Assembly: GCA_964451255.1 (NCBI GenBank)
Contig: CAYVHL010000001.1
Coordinates: 310,001-374,000, forward strand
DNA from: JAHBTB01 sp964451255
Lineage (GTDB): Bacteria > Armatimonadota > Fimbriimonadia > Fimbriimonadales > Fimbriimonadaceae
Length of the DNA stretch: 64,000 bases
Direction of reading: 5' to 3'
Under the pieces are notes generated by a model. The model saw only the letters and a list, made by a program, of their open reading frames with translations, did not search any database and had not been told where the DNA came from. This document shows, piece after piece, positions 35,318 through 43,551 of the stretch (position 1 is its first letter; every line of letters starts with the position of its first letter). The translations under genes and the position numbers were made by a program.

Positions 35318-35327
35318 ATTCTACAAG
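35318..35327. promoter_or_regulatory. second symmetric bidirectional -10 element
   Basis: ATTCTACAAG in a 23-bp divergent gap reads TAGAAT leftwards, 6 bp before GTG 35311, and TACAAG rightwards, 7 bp before ATG 35335, again sharing the central TA. The left copy matches TANNNT exactly; the right copy lacks the final T. Layout is the mirror of the element at 14783-14792. Confidence 0.5.
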
Positions 35328-35334
35328 CTGAACG

Positions 35335-35886
35335 ATGGGTAAGAAGAAAACAGTCAGGCTCCTTGTCGCGACGGGAGCCGTGGTCGTTGTCGGAGCATGC
35401 GCATATTTCTTTGGCCCGTTGGTGGGATTCGCCGCCCGGACGGGCTACCTGGCGCCCACGAAGGAGCGGACATACAAGGGCGACTCCGAGGCCAATCTCA
35501 AGGCAATCCAAATCGCGATCCAGTCCTACTACGAGTCTGAAGGCCAATACCCTGACGCGACCGGCTGGATGGACGAGGCGTTCAACCGTATGAAAACCGC
35601 CGACATGAAGGATGAGGAGACTAAGAAGAAGCTGGAGGGCCCGGCCGGCGGCGACGGCGGCTATGGGTATGCCTTCAACGACAGAGTCTCACAGAAAATC
35701 AAGAGGGAGTTGGGCGACCCTGGCGTCACCGTGCTCGTGTATGAGTCCGGCGACACCGCCTGGGACGCGCACGGCGACCCTATGGAAGAAGCCAAGAAGA
35801 ACCCCCGCGCCAAGGCGGTCATGCTCGACGGCACGGTGAAGACCCTGGCCGACCTGCCCAAAACAGCCAAGGCGCCGGGCCCATAA
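35335..35886 (+). CDS. membrane-anchored pseudopilin-derived protein, function unknown
   Basis: 183-aa protein with an N-terminal membrane segment (residues about 7-35) after MGKKKTVR. The extracytoplasmic part has SEANLKAIQIAIQSYYESEGQYPD, like the end of the pseudopilin N-terminal helix. Near the C-terminus, AVMLDGTVKTL resembles the ADG-x-K ending of H-X9-DG pseudopilins. No prepilin-peptidase site (G|FTLxE) is present, so it would not be processed like a pilin. Upstream of the E1 gene with 60 bp between; no shared function is evident. Confidence 0.6.
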   Translation: MGKKKTVRLLVATGAVVVVGACAYFFGPLVGFAARTGYLAPTKERTYKGDSEANLKAIQIAIQSYYESEGQYPDATGWMDEAFNRMKTADMKDEETKKKLEGPAGGDGGYGYAFNDRVSQKIKRELGDPGVTVLVYESGDTAWDAHGDPMEEAKKNPRAKAVMLDGTVKTLADLPKTAKAPGP

Positions 35887-35946
35887 TGCTGAAGAGTCCC
35901 GCCCAAGAGTCGGACCCTGGTTTCAATGGCGAAACGTGAGGAAGCG

Positions 35947-37914
35947 ATGTCTGTGGTGTCACCAACCCATCTGTTAAACAAACTCGACTATCTGCGACTG
36001 ATGATGCTCAGTCGAGAAGGAGACCGCCGCGAAGGAATCCTGTTGCGGCAAAGCAAGGGATGGTTCCAAGTGAGCGGCATGGGCCACGAGGCCCTGGGTT
36101 GCCTCGCCGGCCACCTGCGCGAGGACGACTGGATCTACCCCTATTACCGCGACCGGGCCCTCATGCTCGCTCGCGGGCTCACAAACTACGAGCTGGCCCT
36201 GGCTTATTTCGCCAAGAAGGCCAGCAGCAGCGGCGGCCGCCAGATGCCCGGGCACTACAGCAGCCGCAAGCACAACGTGGTGAGCGTGTGCACACCGACG
36301 GGAGGTGGCCTGATCCCCGCCGCCGGGACGGCTTGGGGCATGACCCTCGACGGAAAGGACTCGGTGGTCCTCGCCACCGTGGGCGACGCCGCCATGCGTC
36401 AAGGCGAGTTCTACGAGGCTTGGTCGTTCGCGGTGCAGGAAAAGCTTCCCGTCATCATGGTGATCGAGGACAACAAGTACGGCATCAGCACCCCGACCGA
36501 GGACTTCATGCCGCTCAACTTCGGCGGGGTCGTCAGCGACACCTATCTCGTCAAGGCCGACGGCAGGTACGTCGCCGAAGTCGACAGGGTCGGCGGTGAG
36601 GCGGTCGCCAAAGCCCGTGCAGGCGAAGGCCCGACCTTGATCTGGTTCGACATCGACCGGCTGAGCAGCCACACCAGTTCCGACGACCAGCGCGTCTACC
36701 GCGCCCAAGAAGACATCGACGCGATGGCCGCCCGTGACCCGATCGTGCTCCTCCGCGACGAACTCGTCGGGGCAGGCAAACTCACCATGGCCGACTTCGA
36801 AGCAATGCAGGAGAAGATCGTCAAAGAAGTCGACGAGGATTACATCCGGGCAGAGAAGGAAGCCGACCCTAAGGCCGCCGATCTCTACGCCCACTGCTGG
36901 GGGGAACAGGTTCCTGCAGAACGACCGCCCATCAAAGCCGGGCCACAGACGATGGTCGAGGCCATCAACAAGACGCTTCACAAGGGACTTGCCGACGATC
37001 CGAACGTCATCATGTTCGGCGAGGACATCGAAGACCCCAAGGGTGGCGTTTTCGGCCTCACCAAATCTCTCAGCGACGCCTTCCCGAAGCAGGTGTTCAA
37101 CTCGCCGCTCGCCGAGGCGACCATCCTCGGCGTCGCGGTCGGCCTGAGCTCCTACGGGCACAAACCGGTCTTCGAGATCCAGTTCGTCGACTTCCTCGCC
37201 CCCGGATGGAACCAGCTCCTCACCAACATCAGCACCCTGCGATGGCGGACAAACGGAGAATGGAAGACGCCGATGGTTGTCTACACGCCTTACGGCGCCT
37301 ACCTCCCGGGCGGTTCTCTCTGGCACAGCCAGGCGAACGAGGCGTTCCTTGCCCACGTCCCCGGCGTCAAGATCGCCATTCCATCGACCCCCAACGACGC
37401 CGCCGGCCTGTTCTGGACGGCCATCCACAGCGACGACCCCTGCTTCATCCTCGTGCCGAAGCACATCTTCCGTAAAAGGATGGAGGTCAAGGACGTCGAA
37501 CCGGTGCCGTTCGGATCCGCGAAGGTCGTGCGCGAAGGCACCGACGTGACCATCGTCGGATGGGCCAACACGCTGGAGCTCGCACAGGCCGCCGCCGACC
37601 AGATGGCAGGCGAGACCAGCATCGAGATCATCGACCTTCGGAGCATCGTGCCCTGCGACTATGAGACGGTGGCCAAGTCACTGGAAAAGACCGGACGGCT
37701 GGTAGTGGTCCAAGAGGACACGCGGACCTGCGGCTTCGCCCAAAACTTGGTCGCCGAGATCATCGGCAAGCCCGAGTGGTTCTCCTACCTCTTCGCCGCG
37801 CCACAGGTCGTCAGCCGAGGCGACGTCCACATCGGCTATAACCCGATCTACGAATACGCGGCGTTGCCGAGCGTGGAAGAAGTTGTGGCGGCGGTCAAGC
37901 TGACCCTGGAGTGA
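35947..37914 (+). CDS. fused E1 alpha-beta thiamine-diphosphate 2-oxoacid dehydrogenase
   Basis: 655 aa from ATG 35947, chosen for the GAGGAA ribosome-binding site 5 bp upstream. Residues 1-330 are an E1-alpha: ThDP-binding VGDAAMRQGEFYEAW...EDNKYGIST, with GDA in place of the usual GDG. Residues about 340-655 are an E1-beta: MFGEDIEDPKGGVFGLT, QFVDFLAPGWNQL, and GGSLWHSQANEAF. Normally these are two genes (pdhA/pdhB or bkdA/bkdB). The closest style is branched-chain 2-oxoacid dehydrogenase, but substrate is not certain. E2 and E3 are not in the window. Confidence 0.88.
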   Translation: MSVVSPTHLLNKLDYLRLMMLSREGDRREGILLRQSKGWFQVSGMGHEALGCLAGHLREDDWIYPYYRDRALMLARGLTNYELALAYFAKKASSSGGRQMPGHYSSRKHNVVSVCTPTGGGLIPAAGTAWGMTLDGKDSVVLATVGDAAMRQGEFYEAWSFAVQEKLPVIMVIEDNKYGISTPTEDFMPLNFGGVVSDTYLVKADGRYVAEVDRVGGEAVAKARAGEGPTLIWFDIDRLSSHTSSDDQRVYRAQEDIDAMAARDPIVLLRDELVGAGKLTMADFEAMQEKIVKEVDEDYIRAEKEADPKAADLYAHCWGEQVPAERPPIKAGPQTMVEAINKTLHKGLADDPNVIMFGEDIEDPKGGVFGLTKSLSDAFPKQVFNSPLAEATILGVAVGLSSYGHKPVFEIQFVDFLAPGWNQLLTNISTLRWRTNGEWKTPMVVYTPYGAYLPGGSLWHSQANEAFLAHVPGVKIAIPSTPNDAAGLFWTAIHSDDPCFILVPKHIFRKRMEVKDVEPVPFGSAKVVREGTDVTIVGWANTLELAQAAADQMAGETSIEIIDLRSIVPCDYETVAKSLEKTGRLVVVQEDTRTCGFAQNLVAEIIGKPEWFSYLFAAPQVVSRGDVHIGYNPIYEYAALPSVEEVVAAVKLTLE

Positions 37915-37970
37915 CGCATGACCGCGGCCCTTTGCCCGCCCTGTCCGGACAAGGAGCGTTAGGAAGAGTC

Positions 37971-39035
37971 ATGGCAGAGAAAGTGCTTGTCACCGGCGGT
38001 TGTGGCTTCATCGGCTCGAACTTCCTCAATTGGGCCACCCTGGCGCATGCCGACTGCTCGTTTGTGAACCTAGACAACCTCGGCTATGCGGCCAACCCCA
38101 TGAACGTCCACGAGGCCGCGTCCCGGGACAACTACCTGTTCGTCGAAGTCGACCTTCGCGATGAAGAGAACCTGCTCGCGGTCGTCCGGGAGCACCAACC
38201 CGACTTGGTCGTCCACCTGGCGGCGGAGACCCATGTGGACCGAAGCATCGAGTCACCTCGGGGGTTTGTCGAGTCCAATGTGGTCGGGACGTTCAACTTG
38301 CTTGAGGCGTGTCGTACGGTCTGGGGGAAGGATCCAAAGGGCAGCACTTTCCACCATGTCAGCACCGACGAGGTGTATGGCTCGCTGGGCGACGAGGGCG
38401 CGTTCAAAGAGACCACGCCATACGACCCCAGCAGCCCCTACAGCGCGACCAAGGCCGCGAGCGACCACCTCGTCCAAGCCTACGGTCACACCTACGGACT
38501 TGACGTCAAGATCACAAACTGCAGCAACAACTACGGCCCGTTCCAATATCCAGAGAAGCTGATCCCGCTCGTGACGCTCAACTGCCTGGAAGGGAATCCA
38601 ATCCCCGTCTACGGCACCGGCCACAACGTCCGTGACTGGTTGTTCGTCGGCGACCACTGCCGCGCGATCTGGGAGGTGGCCCACCGGGGAATGTCCGGCG
38701 AGACCTACAACGTCGGCGGAAACAGCGAGCGCAGCAACATCGAGGTCGTCCGGACGATCTGCAAGATCGTCGGCGAAGAGACGGGCCGCACGGGACTTGA
38801 GTCGCTGGTAACCTATGTCGAGGATCGGCCCGGCCACGACTGGCGGTACGCGATCGACGCCACCAAGATCCGAACCCAACTCGGCTGGGAACCGTCCAAG
38901 ACCTTCGACGAGGGTATCCGCGAGACCGTCCGCTGGTACATCCACAACCCAGAATGGGTCGAAGCGGCGCGATCCGGCACCTACAAGGATTGGATCGCCG
39001 CTAACTACAGCCAGCGAAGGGGCGCGCGTGCGTAA
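37971..39035 (+). CDS. rfbB: dTDP-glucose 4,6-dehydratase
   Basis: Second step of dTDP-L-rhamnose synthesis. 354 aa from ATG 37971, which has an AGGAAG ribosome-binding site; the frame open from 37911 is not needed. VLVTGGCGFIGSNFL is the Rossmann motif, TDEVYGSLG and YSATKAASDHL hold the catalytic DE and YxxxK residues. Overlaps rfbA by 8 bp. rfbB-rfbA-rfbC is a tight operon; rfbD, which completes rhamnose synthesis, is not here. Confidence 0.96.
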   Translation: MAEKVLVTGGCGFIGSNFLNWATLAHADCSFVNLDNLGYAANPMNVHEAASRDNYLFVEVDLRDEENLLAVVREHQPDLVVHLAAETHVDRSIESPRGFVESNVVGTFNLLEACRTVWGKDPKGSTFHHVSTDEVYGSLGDEGAFKETTPYDPSSPYSATKAASDHLVQAYGHTYGLDVKITNCSNNYGPFQYPEKLIPLVTLNCLEGNPIPVYGTGHNVRDWLFVGDHCRAIWEVAHRGMSGETYNVGGNSERSNIEVVRTICKIVGEETGRTGLESLVTYVEDRPGHDWRYAIDATKIRTQLGWEPSKTFDEGIRETVRWYIHNPEWVEAARSGTYKDWIAANYSQRRGARA

Positions 39036-39903
39036 AGGGATCGTCCTGGCCGGGGGCACCGGCACCCGGCTGTATCCGATGACCCGGGCGGTCAGCAAAC
39101 AGCTTGTGCCGGTCTACAGCAAGCCGATGGTCTACTACCCGCTCAGCGCCCTTATGCTGGCTGGCATCAGAGATATCTTGGTCATCACCACACCCCACGA
39201 CCAAGACAGTTTCAAGAGGCTGCTTGCGGACGGCTCCCAGTGGGGGGTGCAGTTCACCTATGCTGAGCAGCCCCAACCGGGCGGCCTCGCCCAAGCTTTC
39301 TTGATCGCCGAGGAGTTTCTGGCGGGATCACCGAGCGCCCTCGTCCTAGGCGACAACATTTTCTACGGGCACGACTTCACCGCGCTCCTACGGCGGGCGC
39401 ACGACCGGGAATCAGGGGCCACCGTGTTCGCCTACCACGTCGAGGACCCTCACCACTACGGTGTTGTCGAATTTGACAATTCTGGCCAAGCGGTCTCATT
39501 GGAAGAAAAGCCAGCGGAACCCAAGTCCAACTTCGCGGTGACCGGCCTGTACTTCTATGACGGCAAGGCGGCAGAGTTCGCCAAGAGCCTCCGCCCGTCG
39601 GCCCGGGGCGAACTGGAGATCACCGATCTGAACCGCGTCTACTTAGAACGCGGAGAACTCGACGTCGTCACCTTCGGCCGCGGCTTTGCCTGGCTGGACA
39701 CCGGCTCTTACGAGACGATGTTGCAGGCCTCCAACTTCGTAGCCGCGATCGAAACCCGCCAAGGCTTGATGGTCGCTTGCCCGGAGGAGATCGCCTTCCG
39801 CCTGGGTTGGATTGACGCCGACCGGATCCGCGCGCTCGCCGTCCCGATGGCCAAGAACCCCTATGGCGCGTACCTGTTGCGCGTCGCCAAGGAGGGGCGG
39901 TGA
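39028..39903 (+). CDS. rfbA: glucose-1-phosphate thymidylyltransferase
   Basis: Makes dTDP-glucose from glucose-1-phosphate and dTTP. GTG start at 39028 inside the end of rfbB gives 291 aa, the family length. MRKGIVLAGGTGTRLYPMTRAVSKQLVPVYSKPM is shown by its LAGGxGTRLxP signature and the KPM substrate loop; VLGDNIFYG and FAWLDTGSYETM are further RmlA hallmarks. Overlaps rfbC by 4 bp (GTGA). Confidence 0.96.
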   Translation: MRKGIVLAGGTGTRLYPMTRAVSKQLVPVYSKPMVYYPLSALMLAGIRDILVITTPHDQDSFKRLLADGSQWGVQFTYAEQPQPGGLAQAFLIAEEFLAGSPSALVLGDNIFYGHDFTALLRRAHDRESGATVFAYHVEDPHHYGVVEFDNSGQAVSLEEKPAEPKSNFAVTGLYFYDGKAAEFAKSLRPSARGELEITDLNRVYLERGELDVVTFGRGFAWLDTGSYETMLQASNFVAAIETRQGLMVACPEEIAFRLGWIDADRIRALAVPMAKNPYGAYLLRVAKEGR

Positions 39904-40457
39904 AGGTCATCGAAACCAAGATCCCGGGCGTCCTTGTCATCGAACCGGAGATCTATGGCGATCCACGGGGCTTTTTCCTTGAGACGTTCCATAGAGACAA
40001 ATATGACAAAATCGGCCTGACAGGCCCGTGGATCCAGGACAACATGTCGCGGTCCGCCGAAGGCGTTTTGCGCGGGCTGCACTTTCAATGGCCGGAGCCA
40101 CAAGGGAAACTTGTCAGCGTCGTCGAAGGAGCGGTCTGGGACGTCGCCGTCGACATCAGACGCGGCTCGACGACCTACCGGCAGTGGGTGGGCGTCGAAC
40201 TCGACGCCGAGAGCCACCGCCAACTCTGGGTGCCGCCGGGGTTCGCGCACGGCTTTGTAGTGACTAAGGGGCCAGCGACCTTCACATACAAAGTCACCGC
40301 ACCCTATCACAAAGAGTTTGAGGCCGGCATCATGTGGGACGACCCCGACCTTGGCGTCGACTGGCCGACCCGTGCCGTGCAACTCAGTGAGCGTGACAAG
40401 AAGCTTCCGTCCCTCAGCCAACTACCGGAGGAAAGCCACCCGGTCTATGGCCGGTAG
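39900..40457 (+). CDS. rfbC: dTDP-4-dehydrorhamnose 3,5-epimerase
   Basis: Double epimerisation of dTDP-4-keto-6-deoxyglucose. GTG start overlapping rfbA; 185 aa, typical. EPEIYGDPRGFFLETF, the base-binding SRSAEGVLRGLHFQ with its catalytic His, and WVPPGFAHGFVV are diagnostic for the RmlC cupin. The 3' end overlaps the convergent sdhC by 13 bp. Confidence 0.96.
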   Translation: MKVIETKIPGVLVIEPEIYGDPRGFFLETFHRDKYDKIGLTGPWIQDNMSRSAEGVLRGLHFQWPEPQGKLVSVVEGAVWDVAVDIRRGSTTYRQWVGVELDAESHRQLWVPPGFAHGFVVTKGPATFTYKVTAPYHKEFEAGIMWDDPDLGVDWPTRAVQLSERDKKLPSLSQLPEESHPVYGR

Positions 40458-41155
40458 GCGGCGCTGACCTGTTGCACCCTGGGGCCAGTCCGGACTTCTG
40501 CTTGTTCGTTGGCATACGCCGGGTTGAGGAACCCTGCCAATGCGGTCCAGCCCAACAGCGTGAGGACGACGAACGTGCCCGCCGCGAACTTTCCTGTCGC
40601 CTCCTGCGAACGCGGGTTGATCGTGATGCCCCAACGGATACAGAAGTTCCAGATGCCGTAGGCGAGGTGGTAGGAGCAAGCGACGACGCCAAGAACGTAA
40701 AAGAGCAAGCCGAGATGCAGGTTGTTTGGCCAAGCCATCATCTCCGTCATCGCGTGGAACTCGATGGCTTGGTGCCCCTGCGCCTTGGCCCTCAGCGTCG
40801 TGGTCGCAACATGGGTGCAGAGGAAGAGAAAGGCCAGAATCCCCGACCACCGTTGCCAAGTGTAGTAGCGGTTCTCCCGGAACCTATACGCCTTCTCTGA
40901 GTAGTTGGGATCAGCACGCGCGACGATGAACAGTCCATAGACGGCGTGGAAGAGCAACGGGATGCCGATGACGAAGATCTCGAGCGAAAGCAGGATGTGG
41001 GGCGGGAACGATGCGAAGAAGCCGATGACACCGTCGTATTTAGCCGGCCCGAACAAGGCGAACGAGTTCAGCGTCAAGTGCTGGACCATATAGAAGCCGA
41101 CGGGGATGATCCCAGAGAGCGAATGCAGCCGGTGAAGGATGAAGTTCTCGCGCAT
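40445..41155 (-). CDS. sdhC: succinate dehydrogenase cytochrome b558 subunit
   Basis: Membrane anchor binding haem b and quinone, of the single-gene b558 class (Bacillus/epsilon type, five helices). 236 aa from ATG 41155; the frame open to 41365 is discarded because it runs into eno. Conserved histidines sit in the predicted helices: RLHSLSG near residue 9, LFHAVYG, LCTHVAT and SYHLAYG. sdhA and sdhB are not adjacent, which is unusual; they must be elsewhere. Divergent from eno, with a TACTCT -10-like box 12 bp upstream. Confidence 0.85.
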   Translation of the reverse strand: MRENFILHRLHSLSGIIPVGFYMVQHLTLNSFALFGPAKYDGVIGFFASFPPHILLSLEIFVIGIPLLFHAVYGLFIVARADPNYSEKAYRFRENRYYTWQRWSGILAFLFLCTHVATTTLRAKAQGHQAIEFHAMTEMMAWPNNLHLGLLFYVLGVVACSYHLAYGIWNFCIRWGITINPRSQEATGKFAAGTFVVLTLLGWTALAGFLNPAYANEQAEVRTGPRVQQVSAAYRP

Positions 41156-41237
41156 CGCGGGAACCCGAGAGTACCACCGTGTCAGGCCCGGTGGGCGGCC
41201 CTTCCTTCCTGATAACATCACGGGGCAAGAGGAACCT

Positions 41238-42530
41238 ATGCCAGCCATCGTCGACATCACCGCACGCGAAATCCTGGACAGCCGGGGCAACCCCACCGTC
41301 GAAGTCGACGTGACCCTAGAGGACGGCACCGTCGGACGGGCCGCCGTCCCGAGCGGTGCAAGCACCGGACAGTTCGAAGCCGTCGAACTCCGCGACGGGG
41401 ATAAGAAACGCTACATGGGCAAGGGAGTCCTCAACGCGGTCGAGAACGTCAACGAGAAGATCGCGGGTGCGCTGGAAGATTTTGAGTCTGCCGACCAGGA
41501 AGGGATCGACGCCCTGCTCTTGGAGATCGACGGCACTCCCAACAAAGGGAACCTCGGCGCAAACGCGATCCTGGGTGTCTCCCTTGCCTGCGCGAAGGCC
41601 ACGGCCGAGTCGCTGGGACTGCCCCTCTTCCGCTACATCGGCGGCGTCAGCGCCAAGACCCTGCCCGTCCCCATGATGAACATCATGAACGGCGGCAAGC
41701 ACGCCGATTCCAACGTGGACTTCCAGGAGTTCATGGTCGTGCCCGTGAAGTTCGAGAGCTTTTCCGAAGCCCTTCGGGCGGGCGCCGAGGTTTTCCATAC
41801 CCTCAAGAAGGTCCTGCATGACAAGGGTCTGAACACTGCTTACGGCGACGAAGGCGGGTTCGCCCCCAACCTCGAGTCCCAGGAGTTGGCCCTCGACTCG
41901 ATTGTCGAGGCGATCCAAAAGGCGGGTTACACACCCGGAGGCGACATGTGGCTCGCCCTTGACCCCGCCGCCAGCGAGTTCTACAAGGACGGCAAGTACG
42001 TCTACAAGACGCAGGCGGCCAAGACCGGCCCAGAGCAGGTCGCGTACTTTGCCCACCTGACCGAGAGATATCCGATCATCAGTGTCGAGGACGGCTTTGA
42101 CGAGGAGGACTGGGACAGTTGGAAGGCGGCGACCGACGAACTTGGCGGCAAGGTCCAGCTTGTCGGCGACGACCTCTTTGTGACCAACGTCGAGCGTCTG
42201 TCACGCGGCATCAAGTCCGGCACCGCCAACTCGATCCTCATCAAGGTGAACCAGATCGGTAGCTTGAGCGAGACTCTCGCGGCTGTCAACATGGCGACAC
42301 GGGCCAGCTACACCAGCGTCATGAGCCACCGCAGCGGTGAGACCGAGGACGCGACGATAGCCGACCTCGCAGTCGCCACCAACTGCGGCCAGATCAAGAC
42401 CGGCGCGCCCAACCGCACCGACCGCGTCGCCAAGTACAACCAGCTTCTACGGATCGAAGAGGTGTTGGGAAGGTCTGCGGTCTACGCCGGGCCGCAGGGC
42501 TTTGGTCGGTTGGCTTCGCGCTTCGCCTGA
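41238..42530 (+). CDS. eno: enolase
   Basis: Glycolytic interconversion of 2-phosphoglycerate and phosphoenolpyruvate. ATG 41238, with an AAGAGGA ribosome-binding site, gives 430 aa. Signature stretches include AREILDSRGNPTVEVDV, GAN AILGVSLA in context, SVEDGFDEEDWDSW with metal ligands, and SHRSGETEDATIADL. Preceded by a TAACAT -10-like box near 41212. Confidence 0.98.
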   Translation: MPAIVDITAREILDSRGNPTVEVDVTLEDGTVGRAAVPSGASTGQFEAVELRDGDKKRYMGKGVLNAVENVNEKIAGALEDFESADQEGIDALLLEIDGTPNKGNLGANAILGVSLACAKATAESLGLPLFRYIGGVSAKTLPVPMMNIMNGGKHADSNVDFQEFMVVPVKFESFSEALRAGAEVFHTLKKVLHDKGLNTAYGDEGGFAPNLESQELALDSIVEAIQKAGYTPGGDMWLALDPAASEFYKDGKYVYKTQAAKTGPEQVAYFAHLTERYPIISVEDGFDEEDWDSWKAATDELGGKVQLVGDDLFVTNVERLSRGIKSGTANSILIKVNQIGSLSETLAAVNMATRASYTSVMSHRSGETEDATIADLAVATNCGQIKTGAPNRTDRVAKYNQLLRIEEVLGRSAVYAGPQGFGRLASRFA

Positions 42531-42578
42531 GCCCAGCTGGAACGAAGTTCTGTTATCCTGGGTTCAGGTGACCAGGGT

Positions 42579-42848
42579 ATGAGCGCGTATTGGAGGGCGG
42601 TCGGGGCGGCGATCAAGGGGTTTTTGACCCTAAAGCCAGCCAAGAAGGACGAGGAGCCGGAAGCTCGACCTCGCAGGGGATTCGGTATGCCCATGTCGTT
42701 CGCCTTCTACTCTGGTAGCACGTCCGACGCGACGGTTGACACGTTCCAGGACGCGTCGCTCTACGGCCAGTCTCAGCACGGCGAGCCGACGACGGCGGTC
42801 GACCATTCGGCCGCCGAGACGCCAAAGGTCAGACTCCCCAAGAAGTAG
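42579..42848 (+). CDS. small basic protein of unknown function
   Basis: 89-aa ORF with an AGGTGA ribosome-binding site 7 bp upstream. Sequence is low-complexity and hydrophilic: an N-terminal MSAYWRAVGAAIKGFLTLKP amphipathic start, then Lys/Glu/Arg-rich and Ser/Thr-rich segments. No family recognised. It ends 3 bp before the DUF1287 gene, so both are likely one transcript with or after eno. Confidence 0.5.
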   Translation: MSAYWRAVGAAIKGFLTLKPAKKDEEPEARPRRGFGMPMSFAFYSGSTSDATVDTFQDASLYGQSQHGEPTTAVDHSAAETPKVRLPKK

Positions 42849-42851
42849 CTC

Positions 42852-43532
42852 ATGCCCCGCCCCCTCCCGCTCGCCCACCGCCTGCTCCGACTGCTGGTCA
42901 TTGGTTTTGTGCTGGCCGCGCTGGCCGGCGGATACGTGTGGCGAGCGCGGCATCGGCTTCCCAAAGTCGTCCCACCGCCCTCAGCGGCCACACAAACGAG
43001 GAAGACAAACCCCATCGTCCAAGCCGCCCGCGACCAGATCGACCAGGGCACCGGCTATGACGGAAGCTATGTTTCGATCTCGTACCCCGGCGGTGACGTG
43101 CCCATCACGATGGGTGCCTGCACCGATGTTGTCATCCGGGCCCTGCGCAAGGTGGGCGTCGACCTGCAGAAAGAAGTCCACGAAGACATCAAGGCGCATT
43201 GGGACAAATACCCGCGCTACCGGGACAACTCAAAGCCAGACGCCAACATCGACCACCGACGCGTTCCGAATCTGCGAGTCTTCTTCCGCCGTCATGGTCA
43301 GGTGCTGCCGACGGATCTGAGCCAGGCCACCCGCGACACCTTCCAACCCGGCGATATTGTCACGTGGAAGCTCCCCATGGGCAAAGACCACATCGGGATT
43401 CTCACAGACAAGACAGACGCCCTCGGCTGGCCCTGCGTCGTCCACAACATCGGCGCCGGGCCGCAAGAAGAGGACGTGCTGGGCAATTGGGAGCTCGACG
43501 GGCACTACCGCTACCCCTCCTCACGGCCTTGA
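42852..43532 (+). CDS. DUF1287-family protein
   Basis: 226-aa protein with an N-terminal signal anchor (residues about 10-28). The DUF1287 domain has TMGACTDVVIRALRKVG with the candidate nucleophilic Cys, HEDIKAHWDKYPRY, and a GDIVTWKLPMGKDHIGI motif. The last of these recalls the GDLVFW...HVGI layout of NlpC/P60-type hydrolases. Periplasmic peptidoglycan or amide hydrolysis is an inference from that resemblance. Converges with the acyl-CoA dehydrogenase gene. Confidence 0.72.
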   Translation: MPRPLPLAHRLLRLLVIGFVLAALAGGYVWRARHRLPKVVPPPSAATQTRKTNPIVQAARDQIDQGTGYDGSYVSISYPGGDVPITMGACTDVVIRALRKVGVDLQKEVHEDIKAHWDKYPRYRDNSKPDANIDHRRVPNLRVFFRRHGQVLPTDLSQATRDTFQPGDIVTWKLPMGKDHIGILTDKTDALGWPCVVHNIGAGPQEEDVLGNWELDGHYRYPSSRP

Positions 43533-43551
43533 CGGGAGTTCGGCTTTGTTG

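Noticed and set aside
35974..37464. 496-codon open frame antisense to the fused E1 gene
   Set aside because: It is the mirror of a strongly conserved dehydrogenase; in high-GC DNA long antisense frames arise from codon bias. It has no start signal and no recognisable domain.
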